Source: Halobacteriovoraceae bacterium
GTDB taxonomy: Bacteria; Bdellovibrionota; Bacteriovoracia; Bacteriovoracales; Bacteriovoracaceae
Assembly (NCBI GenBank): GCA_002713145.1
Contig: PAVS01000007.1
Span: 186,001-250,000, forward strand
Length of the DNA: 64,000 nt
Direction: 5' to 3'
In this document: positions 35,136 to 43,102 of the stretch, piece after piece
Position numbering within the stretch: position 1 is the stretch's first letter
Layout of the letters: each line of letters starts with the position of its first letter
Program-made: the position numbers and the translations under genes
Notes under the pieces: model-generated
Seen by the model: only the letters and a program-made list of their open reading frames with translations
Databases searched by the model: none
Told to the model about the DNA's origin: nothing

Positions 35136-36150
35136 AAAAATTATTTTACTTCTTTTTTTTATCACCGTGAGTTGCGGAGCGCCCACTTTGAAAATCAAAA
35201 AGTCTGATCATTTTGATGGTGAAAGATTTTTTAATCCTGAACATAAAGATGGAAAAAGCTTTCTCGATCTTATGAAGTGGAAATTTTCTTCGAAAGCCAG
35301 TGAGTGGCCAGATTATGTAACAGTAAAGCAACAAAAGCCAAAGGAGCAAAGAGTCTCTGGAAGTCAGGCAAAAGTGTATTTTATTAATCATGCCACAACT
35401 CTCATCCAGATGGATGGAGTTAATATACTTACTGATCCTATTTGGAGTGAGCGCACCTCTCCAGTCAGCTGGGCAGGACCTAAAAGAGTGAAGCAACCGG
35501 GCATCGCTTTTGAAGATTTACCGCCCATCGACCTAATTTTGATCAGTCATAACCATTATGATCATATGGATATTCCTACGCTAGAGAATTTAATAGATAA
35601 ATATAAAAGTAAAGTTATTGTCGGGCTGGGGAATTCTTATTATTTTTCAGATCAATATAAAAAATTTGTTATCGAGCTGGACTGGCAGGATAAGTATAGT
35701 TACCAAAATATAGAAATGACTTTTGTTAAGGTGCGACACTGGTCGCGAAGAACCCTTTTTGACACGAATAAGACTTTGTGGGGAGGTTTTTTTATCTCTG
35801 GTTCTAAGAATATTTATTTTGCAGGAGATACGGGGTATGCAGACCATTTCAAAGAAGCCAATGCTCAGTTTAAACATATTGATCTCGCACTTCTTCCTAT
35901 TGGAGCTTATGAACCTAGGTGGTTTATGAAAAGCTCTCATATGAATCCTGAAGAATCTGTGAGGGCCCATAACGATTTGAATGCCAAACAATCAATCGGA
36001 ATTCACTTTGGATGCTTTCAGCTCACTGATGAAGGGATTGATTCTCCACTTACGGCCTTGGAAGTTGCCAAACAAGATTTAAATCCAGCAAGCTCTTTTA
36101 TCACATTAGAGCATGGGGATTTTATCGTCTTAAAAGATACTGAGGAATAA
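35110..36150 (+). CDS. MBL-fold hydrolase lipoprotein, NAPE-PLD/UlaG-like
   Basis: 346 residues from a TTG at 35110; this start gives a normal lipoprotein signal ending ITVSCGA, with GGAAG seven bases upstream. An ATG at 35065 would add 15 residues inside the previous gene. The MBL domain shows YFINHATTLIQMDG, LTDPIWSERTSPVSW, the metal site SHNHYDHMD, FAGDTGYADHF and IGIHFGCFQLTDE. It is a paralogue of the 3794-4903 protein. It overlaps the cytochrome gene. Substrate unknown; phospholipid-type phosphodiesters or lactones are possible. Confidence 0.8.
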   Translation: MKSVETVNKKIILLLFFITVSCGAPTLKIKKSDHFDGERFFNPEHKDGKSFLDLMKWKFSSKASEWPDYVTVKQQKPKEQRVSGSQAKVYFINHATTLIQMDGVNILTDPIWSERTSPVSWAGPKRVKQPGIAFEDLPPIDLILISHNHYDHMDIPTLENLIDKYKSKVIVGLGNSYYFSDQYKKFVIELDWQDKYSYQNIEMTFVKVRHWSRRTLFDTNKTLWGGFFISGSKNIYFAGDTGYADHFKEANAQFKHIDLALLPIGAYEPRWFMKSSHMNPEESVRAHNDLNAKQSIGIHFGCFQLTDEGIDSPLTALEVAKQDLNPASSFITLEHGDFIVLKDTEE

Positions 36151-36153
36151 AAA

Positions 36154-36864
36154 ATGAAGCTTTGTATTTTGGCTTTAGGGCGATTAGGAAAAAAAGTCTA
36201 TCAGTTAACTTCAGAAAAATCTTTTGGGACTTATACCCATGAAGAAAAAAAGGGATATGATTGTTTGCGTTTTGATATAAACCAACAAGATATTCCCCAT
36301 CGTTTTTTCGACGCCACACATATTTTTTTTAATCTTCCTCCAAGTAAAATTGAGTCCTTTGAGAATTTTGCATCTCTATTTTATAAATTAAAAGATAAGC
36401 ACTGGATATTTATTAGCTCGACCTCAGTTTACGGTCAATCTGGAGAACTCCATGAAGACCATATTGCAATTCCAAAGACAGAGAACGGAAAGTTTTTGAA
36501 AAAGTGTGAAGAACTTATTTTAGAAAATGATCGAAATATCGTGATTAGACCGGCTGGCCTGTATGATGAAACAAATCATCCTGGGCAATATCTTGCAGGA
36601 AGAGAAAATATTTCTGGTGGAGATCAACCTATTAATCTCATTTCAAGAGATGAAGTGGCTCAACTGACCCTTGACTGTGTTCAGGCAGGGTTCAAAGGTA
36701 TCTTAAACGCTGTCAACACTCATCACCCTCTCAAAGAATCATACTATCAAGAATACTGCCGACGTCACGGTTTAGACTTGCCCCATTTTATTTCAGAAGG
36801 TGAGCCAGGTAAAACCGTGATAACCAAGTATGAACAATATAAAATTGACACTCAACTTCCTTAA
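36154..36864 (+). CDS. NAD(P)-dependent epimerase/dehydratase-like protein (YeeZ type)
   Basis: 236 residues. The N-terminus ILALGRLGKKVYQL is a shortened Rossmann turn (GxxGxx), HIFFNLPPSK and IFISSTSVYGQS follow as in extended SDRs such as E. coli YeeZ. The usual YxxxK is not obvious. GAGGAA precedes the ATG. Its TAA stop overlaps the target-site duplication of the downstream insertion sequence, but the gene is intact. Confidence 0.7.
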   Translation: MKLCILALGRLGKKVYQLTSEKSFGTYTHEEKKGYDCLRFDINQQDIPHRFFDATHIFFNLPPSKIESFENFASLFYKLKDKHWIFISSTSVYGQSGELHEDHIAIPKTENGKFLKKCEELILENDRNIVIRPAGLYDETNHPGQYLAGRENISGGDQPINLISRDEVAQLTLDCVQAGFKGILNAVNTHHPLKESYYQEYCRRHGLDLPHFISEGEPGKTVITKYEQYKIDTQLP

Positions 36865-36871
36865 TCTCTCC
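36863..36871. repeat. left copy of the target-site duplication of the IS element
   Basis: AATCTCTCC here and AATTTCTCC at 37951-37959 match in 8 of 9 positions and flank the element exactly. Nine-bp duplications are usual for the IS1 family. Confidence 0.7.
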
Positions 36872-36872
36872 T

Positions 36873-36894
36873 AAACCGACCGACTACGCTGGTG
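36873..36894 (+). repeat. left terminal inverted repeat of the IS element
   Basis: Starts AAACCGAC and ends TGGTG; 18 of 22 bases match the reverse complement of the right repeat. Confidence 0.8.
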
Positions 36895-36940
36895 AAACAT
36901 TCTTTTTGAAATGTATCCCTAAATATACAGAATAATTTTT

Positions 36941-37807
36941 TTAGATTAACTTAGTATTATGAAATTTCATGTAAAGATCAAGGTGGAGTTGTAGTTTTTC
37001 AATGGACTGGGAAACGCACCAGCTCTTTCTGACCAATCGGGAGATATTGTCTCTGAGCATGGCACAAGTGTGATTGAGGGCAAATAATGGGTCCCGTGCG
37101 AGCCGTTTAAGTTCTCCCTGTCCGGCAATACAGCCGCGTCCTCCTTTGTATCTGATATAGACTGCACTTGGAAAATAGCGATCCACAAACTCTGGATAAA
37201 ACTTATGCTCATCTGATCGGATCAGAGCGTTTTTTGCTACTACCTTTTCAATCTTTTGAAACATTTGCTCTAAACCTAGTTTATGCTCACTTTTACGATA
37301 GCCATATTTAGCACGTGACTTCTTCGCTAGCAATCCAAATGCCGGGATTTGAGTGGCGACTAGGGCGAGAATTCTGCGAGTTTCAGCATCAACAGCAACA
37401 CTAATTGTAACAGGTAACATTTTTGTGCGCTCTTTTGTAATTAGATCGTCAAACTGTAAGTGTTCAACAGGATTAACTCTAAGTTTTTGCAGGTATTTCT
37501 GGTTAAACATTCTCGCCTGTAACCCTAGGAACTCAACTTTTCTAGCTACAGTCTTCTTATCAACGTTTAAATTCAAAGCAATTCTTCTCATTGATACTTT
37601 CGAACAATACATAGCTTCTATGAGGTGGTTAATGGTTCTTTTCTTTTGTCGATAGCAAGGCGAGAGCTGGGCAGTTGATATCCGCTTACCACAAGAATTA
37701 CACCGATATCGTTGTATATATTTTGAATCACTTTTTCTAAAATAGAACCCATCTTTTTTAAAAAATTTATTATTATGACAGGAATTTTCAGGGCAGGTAA
37801 GCTTCAT
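36941..37807 (-). CDS. IS1-like transposase, InsA and InsB parts in a single frame
   Basis: 288 residues. The N-terminus is an InsA-like zinc ribbon (CPENSC, then RCNSCGKR) followed by a helix-turn-helix (SMRRIALNLNVDKKTVARK). The C-terminal catalytic part has Asp in LQFDDLITKE and Asp in IRSDEHKFY, and ends LRDNISRLVRKSW, closely matching IS1 InsB. The position of the IS1 catalytic Glu (IERTN) reads LNHTC here, so the third acidic residue is either elsewhere or lost. IS1 itself needs a frameshift to make InsAB; here the fusion is direct. Confidence 0.82.
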   Translation of the reverse strand: MKLTCPENSCHNNKFFKKDGFYFRKSDSKYIQRYRCNSCGKRISTAQLSPCYRQKKRTINHLIEAMYCSKVSMRRIALNLNVDKKTVARKVEFLGLQARMFNQKYLQKLRVNPVEHLQFDDLITKERTKMLPVTISVAVDAETRRILALVATQIPAFGLLAKKSRAKYGYRKSEHKLGLEQMFQKIEKVVAKNALIRSDEHKFYPEFVDRYFPSAVYIRYKGGRGCIAGQGELKRLARDPLFALNHTCAMLRDNISRLVRKSWCVSQSIEKLQLHLDLYMKFHNTKLI

Positions 37808-37927
37808 GAAATCTAATGAGCAATATACGATATCTCTTAAAGACTATAAGTGTCCATAAACACTAGTAGTAAAGTTTCATTGAAAGAAGATTTTTCAAGG
37901 TAAACAAGTTTTTTACGACAAAATTAA

Positions 37928-37949
37928 CACCACAATAGTCAGTCGGTTT
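37928..37949 (-). repeat. right terminal inverted repeat of the IS element
   Basis: Reverse complement starts AAACCGAC and ends TGGTG, pairing with 36873-36894 at 18 of 22 positions. Confidence 0.8.
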
Positions 37950-38911
37950 TAATTTCTCCAGTGAGAATTTCGAGTGGCCGAGAATAAAAAGTCGATCAGA
38001 GCTTTATGTCTTCTCATTGTTCTATCATGCCTATGTTCAATGATGGGATTAAAAAGACCAGAGGCCGAAAAAATTTGTTTGGGATTTTTCTTCACCCAAT
38101 TCCACGATCCCATCTCCAAGGTCCATGGTAGAAAGAGTTGATCTGACTTTTTATGTAATCGATGATCATCATAAAGATAATCCCATATATCTCCATGAGT
38201 TGTGTAGTTGAGCGACTGAGGTTCTACCTTGTAAATATGATGGGGAAGAGTTTCATCCATTAAGTCTTTCAATGATTGAACTTCTTTAATATTGGGAAAT
38301 TGGTCCGTGGTTTTAGCATAGGGATACCAAAAGCGATCTTTGAGCCCAAAGCCTGAATGAAAATCAACAGTCAAAGCCGTTGCCGCTGGAAAAACTTTTT
38401 CTTTTACATAGTCGATGAGTATTTGAGACTCAGTTTCCATCTTATTTGGATTTCCTCGGTACCAAGGTATTTTATTAGAATATTGATGCCCACTCAGAAG
38501 AAAGGGGAGGTTTTTCTTTTCTGCTTCCACCGGGGCATTTCTCATGAGATCAACACCATTAGGGTTGGAGCGCCAACGCTTGGCCATCCCCCCAGGGTTG
38601 ATAAGGGGAATGGATACAATACGACTGGTTTTTAATAACGTCCTTAGATCATCATCCCATTTCATTTGTTTAAAGAGTGACTGTAGATAAGAAGTAATCA
38701 CATGAGTTCCCACGCGCTCAAGTCCATGAACTCCTCCAAAAAGTCCCAGCACCGGAGCATCCAACTCAGTGCATCCAATTTCAAAAGAGATAATAGGGTA
38801 ACTTCTGTGTTTTATATTTATTCTCGTAAGTTCTTGAAATCGTACAATTTCAGGATCGGCTACATGGGAGAGGTTTCTTAAAGCTTTGATTTCTGGGAGG
38901 TTTTTTATCAT
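37949..38911 (-). CDS. M14-family zinc carboxypeptidase
   Basis: 320 residues. GVHGLERVGTHV carries the HxxE zinc ligands, TVDFHSGFG the third His, and WTLEMGSW the catalytic Glu; SNPNGVDLMRN contains the substrate-binding Asn/Arg pair. No signal peptide, so cytoplasmic peptide trimming or, as in related proteins, peptidoglycan-peptide or tail processing is possible. The last three bases (stop) lie at the IS junction. A -10 box is six bases before the ATG. Confidence 0.85.
   Translation of the reverse strand: MIKNLPEIKALRNLSHVADPEIVRFQELTRINIKHRSYPIISFEIGCTELDAPVLGLFGGVHGLERVGTHVITSYLQSLFKQMKWDDDLRTLLKTSRIVSIPLINPGGMAKRWRSNPNGVDLMRNAPVEAEKKNLPFLLSGHQYSNKIPWYRGNPNKMETESQILIDYVKEKVFPAATALTVDFHSGFGLKDRFWYPYAKTTDQFPNIKEVQSLKDLMDETLPHHIYKVEPQSLNYTTHGDIWDYLYDDHRLHKKSDQLFLPWTLEMGSWNWVKKNPKQIFSASGLFNPIIEHRHDRTMRRHKALIDFLFSATRNSHWRN
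37951..37959. repeat. right copy of the target-site duplication
   Basis: AATTTCTCC, one mismatch to the left copy at 36863-36871. It lies inside the last codons of the M14 peptidase gene. Confidence 0.7.
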
Positions 38912-38917
38912 AGATAC

Positions 38918-38945
38918 ATTCTATCTAGCTCTCGAATAAAGTCTA
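38918..38945 (-). promoter_or_regulatory. promoter 6 nt upstream of the M14 peptidase ATG (leaderless type)
   Basis: On the minus strand TAGACT, 16 bp, TAGAAT, six bases, ATG. No Shine-Dalgarno. Confidence 0.4.
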
Positions 38946-38950
38946 TAAGA

Positions 38951-38978
38951 TTGCTGACAATTATTATGGGCCTAAGAT
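38951..38978 (+). promoter_or_regulatory. candidate promoter of the M20-olsB-olsA operon
   Basis: TTGCTG, 16 bp, TAAGAT. The predicted start falls inside the palindrome at 38982-39002, so the promoter is probably repressible. A leader of about 85 nt with GAGGG precedes the M20 gene. Confidence 0.35.
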
Positions 38979-38981
38979 AGT

Positions 38982-39002
38982 ATATGTCATATCGTGACAT
39001 AT
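38982..39002. promoter_or_regulatory. perfect 8+8 inverted repeat, candidate operator
   Basis: ATATGTCA (38982-38989) and TGACATAT (38995-39002) are perfect arms around five bases. The site covers the predicted transcription start of the M20-ols operon. Confidence 0.5.
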
Positions 39003-39071
39003 TTTTAACAGCTTCCTAACAAAACATTTGGGATCTCTTGTGCTTAAATATGAAATATCAACGAGGGATAA

Positions 39072-40262
39072 ATGAATAAAGTGCCAACTTTGGGAGTTGA
39101 ACTTTTAACTGAAATGTTACAAATAGATTCTCAAATCAAGAATATTGAGGGCATCAATAAGATGCAAAATTATTGCGCTCAACTTTTAAAAGAGCTTGGA
39201 TTTGAAATCCAATTTATCAAGAATACTCAAATCAATACGGCCCCCTTATTAGTGGCAAAAAAATGGGGAAGTGACAAAGAGAACGTGATCACTTTTGTTG
39301 GTCACTCAGACGTGGTGACCTCTACTCAAAATGTTCCTTTTAAAATTGAAGACCATATTGCTTATGGTGCTGGGGTGGCCGATGATAAAGGCGGTCTGGT
39401 TGTTCTCTTTAGAACACTACAAAAGTTTTTATCTAAAACAAGCACTCACTCAATGACCTTGCAAGTGGTTATTTCTCCCAATGAAGAAACCGGGTCAATT
39501 GGTTTTCAAAATCTATTTGCTGATATCGGTAAAGAGTCGCGGTATGTTTTAGGAATGGAGCCAGCACTTCAATGTGGCTCTCTTATCAATTCACGTTCGG
39601 GCAATAGGTGGTATCAACTGAATATAAAAGGGATTGAAGCCCATGCCGGAAGGTTTGGACATCCTTTTATCAATGCTGCCCACAAATTAGGAAATATTAT
39701 AGCGAAACTTGATGAATTAAGTGATGAGTCTCTTATGAGAAGAGTGAATATCGGTTCGTTTAGAGGTGGTAATGGTAGCTTCAATACCATCTGTGGCGTT
39801 GCTGAAGCCAAAATCGATATGAGATTTAAAACTTTTGAATGCAGAGATATGCTCCATTATCGATTTGAAAATATTTTAAAAGAGACTTATGCCAACTGTC
39901 CTTACTCCCAAAGAGAAAGTGAAGCTTATTATTCCGTCGAAGATGATTGCCCTCCTTTAAGCTTTAAAGAGGATGAAAACTTTGATTATTTATATGAAGT
40001 GATTTCAAGAATTGAAGGTCAACCTGTCGCTGGGAAGCATGCGGGTGGAGCAGCAGATATTAACTATTTTTCAACTAGAGAGAATTTTTGCATTGATGGA
40101 TTAGGCCCTATTGGTGGTGGCATGCATACAAGAGGAGAGTTCATAGACACACTTACTCTTGAAACAAGAAGCACTGCTATCGCAGAATTTTTGAACCGCC
40201 AAAATCTATCCAAATGGTTTCCAAGGAGTGAATTATGTCAAACGAATGTGTTAACGAACTAG
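39072..40262 (+). CDS. M20-family metallopeptidase (carboxypeptidase G2-like)
   Basis: 396 residues. FVGHSDVV, GAGVADDKGGL, SPNEETGSIG and late GGAADINYFS with GGGMHTRGEF provide the metal ligands and catalytic acids of M20 enzymes; a dimerisation domain (about 180-290) is present. M20 members hydrolyse acylated amino acids or glutamate-terminated peptides. It overlaps the acyltransferase gene by 28 bp, so it is co-expressed with lipid-synthesis genes, possibly feeding amino acid to them (inference). Confidence 0.87.
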   Translation: MNKVPTLGVELLTEMLQIDSQIKNIEGINKMQNYCAQLLKELGFEIQFIKNTQINTAPLLVAKKWGSDKENVITFVGHSDVVTSTQNVPFKIEDHIAYGAGVADDKGGLVVLFRTLQKFLSKTSTHSMTLQVVISPNEETGSIGFQNLFADIGKESRYVLGMEPALQCGSLINSRSGNRWYQLNIKGIEAHAGRFGHPFINAAHKLGNIIAKLDELSDESLMRRVNIGSFRGGNGSFNTICGVAEAKIDMRFKTFECRDMLHYRFENILKETYANCPYSQRESEAYYSVEDDCPPLSFKEDENFDYLYEVISRIEGQPVAGKHAGGAADINYFSTRENFCIDGLGPIGGGMHTRGEFIDTLTLETRSTAIAEFLNRQNLSKWFPRSELCQTNVLTN

Positions 40263-41074
40263 AAAACGGAAAATCTTTTTCAGAAATTGTAGAGGCAATG
40301 GCCATCCGGTTTCTTCCTCGTTTTGTTACTTATTCACCAAATGTTTCTCTCCTTATTGACACTGAAAAATATCAGCTTAAAACTGCTTCTCATGTAGAAG
40401 AACTCATTAATGTGTTCAGGCTTCGTTATCAAAACTTCTTAGAAGCAGTTAAGGGAGATGAGGCAACTTATGACCTAGATGAATTTGATCATCTTTGTGA
40501 TCACTTGGTTATTATTGATAAATCCACCCAACAAATTATTGGAACTTATAGAATACTTTGCAGCGATTTTACTTCAAAGTTTTACTCTGCCACTGAATTT
40601 AAAATTGATGAATTTCTAAAAATTCCGGGAAAGAAAATAGAATTAGGCCGTGCCTGTATTGACCCCCATTATAGAAATGGACAGGTGATTGATCTTTTAT
40701 GGAAAGGTATTGCAGAGTATCACTATGCGACGGGTGCCAAATATATGTTCGGTTGTTCAAGTGTAAAAACTCAAAGCCCACAAGTGGCCCTGGGGATTTA
40801 TAATTACCTGGAAGCGAGAGGAAATGCTCTTCGTGAATATAATATAGAACCACTTCCTAAGTTTAAAATGGACTTTAGTGGATGCACTCAAGAAAGTGCC
40901 ATTGAAGTCAAAAATTTTATTCCAGGTTTGCTTAGAAGTTATTTGACTGCAGGGGCAAAAATTATAGGAGAGGGTGCGATTGATAGAGACTTCGAATGCG
41001 TTGACTTTTTTACTCTCATCAATATTGAAGAGATCTCACCTCTATTCAAGAAAAGGTATTTTAACAAGGAATAG
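40235..41074 (+). CDS. olsB: GNAT-fold N-acyltransferase, probable ornithine N-acyltransferase
   Basis: 279 residues. FRLRYQNFLEA, DEFDHLCDHLVIID, IIGTYRIL, FYSATEFKID and KKIELGRACIDPHYRN follow the order of OlsB proteins, which transfer a 3-hydroxyacyl group from ACP to ornithine to make lyso-ornithine lipid. AHL synthases share part of this pattern, but the CDHLVIID segment and the PlsC-type gene four bases downstream favour ornithine-lipid synthesis. AAGGAG precedes the ATG. The specific amino acid acylated is inferred. Confidence 0.7.
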   Translation: MSNECVNELENGKSFSEIVEAMAIRFLPRFVTYSPNVSLLIDTEKYQLKTASHVEELINVFRLRYQNFLEAVKGDEATYDLDEFDHLCDHLVIIDKSTQQIIGTYRILCSDFTSKFYSATEFKIDEFLKIPGKKIELGRACIDPHYRNGQVIDLLWKGIAEYHYATGAKYMFGCSSVKTQSPQVALGIYNYLEARGNALREYNIEPLPKFKMDFSGCTQESAIEVKNFIPGLLRSYLTAGAKIIGEGAIDRDFECVDFFTLINIEEISPLFKKRYFNKE

Positions 41075-41077
41075 TTT

Positions 41078-41866
41078 ATGAGTCATTTCATGGCCCTGCT
41101 TAAATTTTTAGGGTTTGGGTTTCTCGCTATCAGTTATTTTATATCTACGGCTCCCTTTTATCTTTATGGGAAGTTAAACCGTTATGAAGCGAGAAAGTAT
41201 CTTTGTAAAATCATGCAATTTCATGCCAAAATATTATTGCAGATTATGGGTGTAAAAACTAAATTGAGTTTTTCAAAACCTTTGTCTCAATATGGTCAAT
41301 TAATTATTGGAAATCATCTCTCTTATATTGATGTTATTGTGATGGCCGCTCATTTTCCCACTTGTTTTGTGACATCAATTGAAATGAAAAAAACATTTTT
41401 TCTGGGCCAATTATGTGAAGCTGGGGGCTGTTTGTATGTGGAAAGAAGAAGTAGGGAGAATTTAACTCAAGAAATTGAAGATATCACCCATGCCCTTCAA
41501 AATGGACTCAATGTCATGGTTTTTCCTGAAGCGACGAGTACCAATGGGGAAGCAGTGAAACGATTTAAGCGTCCATTGTTCCAAGCGGCTATAGACAGTG
41601 GAGTGGATATTCTACCGGTGATTTTTAATTATATATCTATTGATCATAGGCCAGTGAATGCTTTAAACCGAGATCAAATTTTCTGGTATGGAGAAATGAA
41701 ATTCCTTCCGCATTTCTGGAAGCTACTTCAGTCCACGGAGATCACCCTCAAATTAGAAATTGCAGAAAATATAAATGTGAGCCCAGAAGATAATATTACT
41801 GAGCTTGCTGCGATTTCCCATTACGTTATAAAATCTCATTATCAACCTGTCTGCGTAATATCTTAG
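41078..41866 (+). CDS. olsA: lyso-ornithine lipid/1-acylglycerol-3-phosphate acyltransferase (PlsC family)
   Basis: 262 residues with an N-terminal membrane segment. GNHLSYIDVI is the HX4D catalytic motif; LYVERRSREN and FPEATSTNG are blocks II and III. Three bases separate it from the OlsB-like gene, so it most likely O-acylates the lyso-ornithine lipid (OlsA role). A general lysophosphatidate acyltransferase role cannot be excluded; a second PlsC-type enzyme is at 55772-56515. Confidence 0.72.
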   Translation: MSHFMALLKFLGFGFLAISYFISTAPFYLYGKLNRYEARKYLCKIMQFHAKILLQIMGVKTKLSFSKPLSQYGQLIIGNHLSYIDVIVMAAHFPTCFVTSIEMKKTFFLGQLCEAGGCLYVERRSRENLTQEIEDITHALQNGLNVMVFPEATSTNGEAVKRFKRPLFQAAIDSGVDILPVIFNYISIDHRPVNALNRDQIFWYGEMKFLPHFWKLLQSTEITLKLEIAENINVSPEDNITELAAISHYVIKSHYQPVCVIS

Positions 41867-41873
41867 TTTACTA

Positions 41874-41902
41874 TTGGTTATTCAGTCCAACTTGTATAGA
41901 AT
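41874..41902 (+). promoter_or_regulatory. promoter 6 nt upstream of the antiporter ATG (leaderless type)
   Basis: TTGGTT, 17 bp, TAGAAT, six bases, ATG. No Shine-Dalgarno before either possible ATG (41909, 41921). Confidence 0.5.
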
Positions 41903-41908
41903 TAGAGT

Positions 41909-43102
41909 ATGGATGATATTATGTCGCTCAGTGGTGAGCTAAAATACCTTGCTATCTTTTCGGCTGTTTTGATACTACCTCATATCTTGCTTAAGTTGAA
42001 AATACCTTCAGGTATATCGGCATTACTGCTGGGTATAAGCTTTGTGATAATTGATCCGGCCATAAAAACAGATCAATTATTTGTTTTTCTCTCTCAATTA
42101 GGTATTACATCCTTATTCGTTTTCTCTGGACTGGAAGTCGACTTTAAAGAATTTGCTGAACATAAAAATTACTTTTTAAAGTATCTCACTAAAACTGTCC
42201 TTTTACTTGCTATTATTACTGTGGCTTTGTACGACTTTTTAAACCTAGATCCACAGGCTTCATTTTTATTGGCCTTAGGTATTTTTACACCTTCAGCGGG
42301 TTTCATCATTAACTCACTTCATTCTTATAAAATTGGTACAGATATGGAGTATTGGGTCAAGTCTAAGGCCATAAGCAAAGAAGTGATTGCGATTATTTTT
42401 ATGTTTTTTGCCATGCAAAGTGGAGACTTGAAAAAGATGGTTATCTCCACTTGTTTTTTTATTATTCTCTTTTTGATTTTACCCAAAGTTTTTAAAATCT
42501 TTTTTAAGTATATCTCACCCCTTACCCCTAATTTAGAGGTGCCTTTTCTTGTCTCCCTCTCCTTAATAGCAGGAGTGTTATCTAAAGCGATGGGTGCTTA
42601 TTATCTCGTAGGGGCTTTTGCGGTGGGGTTGATTGGAGCGAGTTTTAAAAAGGATATCTTTAAAGAAGATGAAGAAGTGGTCTTTAAAAGTCTCTCTAGC
42701 TTTTTTACCGTCTTTCTGCCTTTTTATTTTTTTATGGCCGGAACAAAATTGAGTTTTTCTGGATTTGATAAAGAAGCCATCACCTTAGGGTTACTTTTTG
42801 TTCTGATTTTTGTCCCCATTCGTATGATGGCCACCAATACCAGTTTGAGAATTATGCTCTCACACGTTAAGACTCATCCGTATTCTATTTCACTCTCGCT
42901 CATGCCTACGCTTATTTTCGGCTTAGTCATCGCCGGTGTTTTGAAAGAGCGTTCCTTGGCCCAAGAATATATCGTTTATGGTTTGATCTTCTACACACTT
43001 ATTACCAGTCTGCTTCCGACAGTGGTGTTTGCCACTCAAAAAGTCATGAAGATAGAAGATAAAATTGAAGATAAAATAGAAGAGGCAAGTGAGCATGTCT
43101 AA
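41909..43102 (+). CDS. CPA2-type cation:proton antiporter
   Basis: 397 residues, about 12 membrane helices. LFVFSGLEVDFKEF, LGIFTPSAGFIINSL and GAYYLVGAFAVGLIG are typical of the CPA2 family (KefB/Kch-associated and NapA-like antiporters), which exchange Na+ or K+ for protons. It lacks the cytoplasmic Rossmann (KTN) domain of KefB/C. It overlaps a two-helix K+ channel gene by 14 bp; together they may form a K+ handling unit. A repeat KIEDKIED near the C-terminus comes from duplicated codons. Confidence 0.82.
   Translation: MDDIMSLSGELKYLAIFSAVLILPHILLKLKIPSGISALLLGISFVIIDPAIKTDQLFVFLSQLGITSLFVFSGLEVDFKEFAEHKNYFLKYLTKTVLLLAIITVALYDFLNLDPQASFLLALGIFTPSAGFIINSLHSYKIGTDMEYWVKSKAISKEVIAIIFMFFAMQSGDLKKMVISTCFFIILFLILPKVFKIFFKYISPLTPNLEVPFLVSLSLIAGVLSKAMGAYYLVGAFAVGLIGASFKKDIFKEDEEVVFKSLSSFFTVFLPFYFFMAGTKLSFSGFDKEAITLGLLFVLIFVPIRMMATNTSLRIMLSHVKTHPYSISLSLMPTLIFGLVIAGVLKERSLAQEYIVYGLIFYTLITSLLPTVVFATQKVMKIEDKIEDKIEEASEHV

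Larger units (their letters stand above)
36872..37950 (-). mobile_element. complete IS1-like insertion sequence, about 1.08 kb
   Basis: One transposase gene bounded by imperfect 22-bp inverted repeats (36873-36894 and 37928-37949) and a 9-bp target duplication. It sits precisely between two convergent genes and disrupts neither. No second copy is present in this window. Confidence 0.85.

Noticed and set aside
40235-41074. Acyl-homoserine-lactone synthase for the GNAT protein
   Set aside because: The CDHLVIID and ELGRACIDPHYRN segments and the adjacent PlsC-type gene fit OlsB better, and no LuxR regulator is nearby.
43070-43092. Short codon repeat (KIEDKIED) at the antiporter C-terminus as a mobile or regulatory repeat
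   Set aside because: A simple in-frame duplication of about 12 bp inside the gene, common in charged tails.
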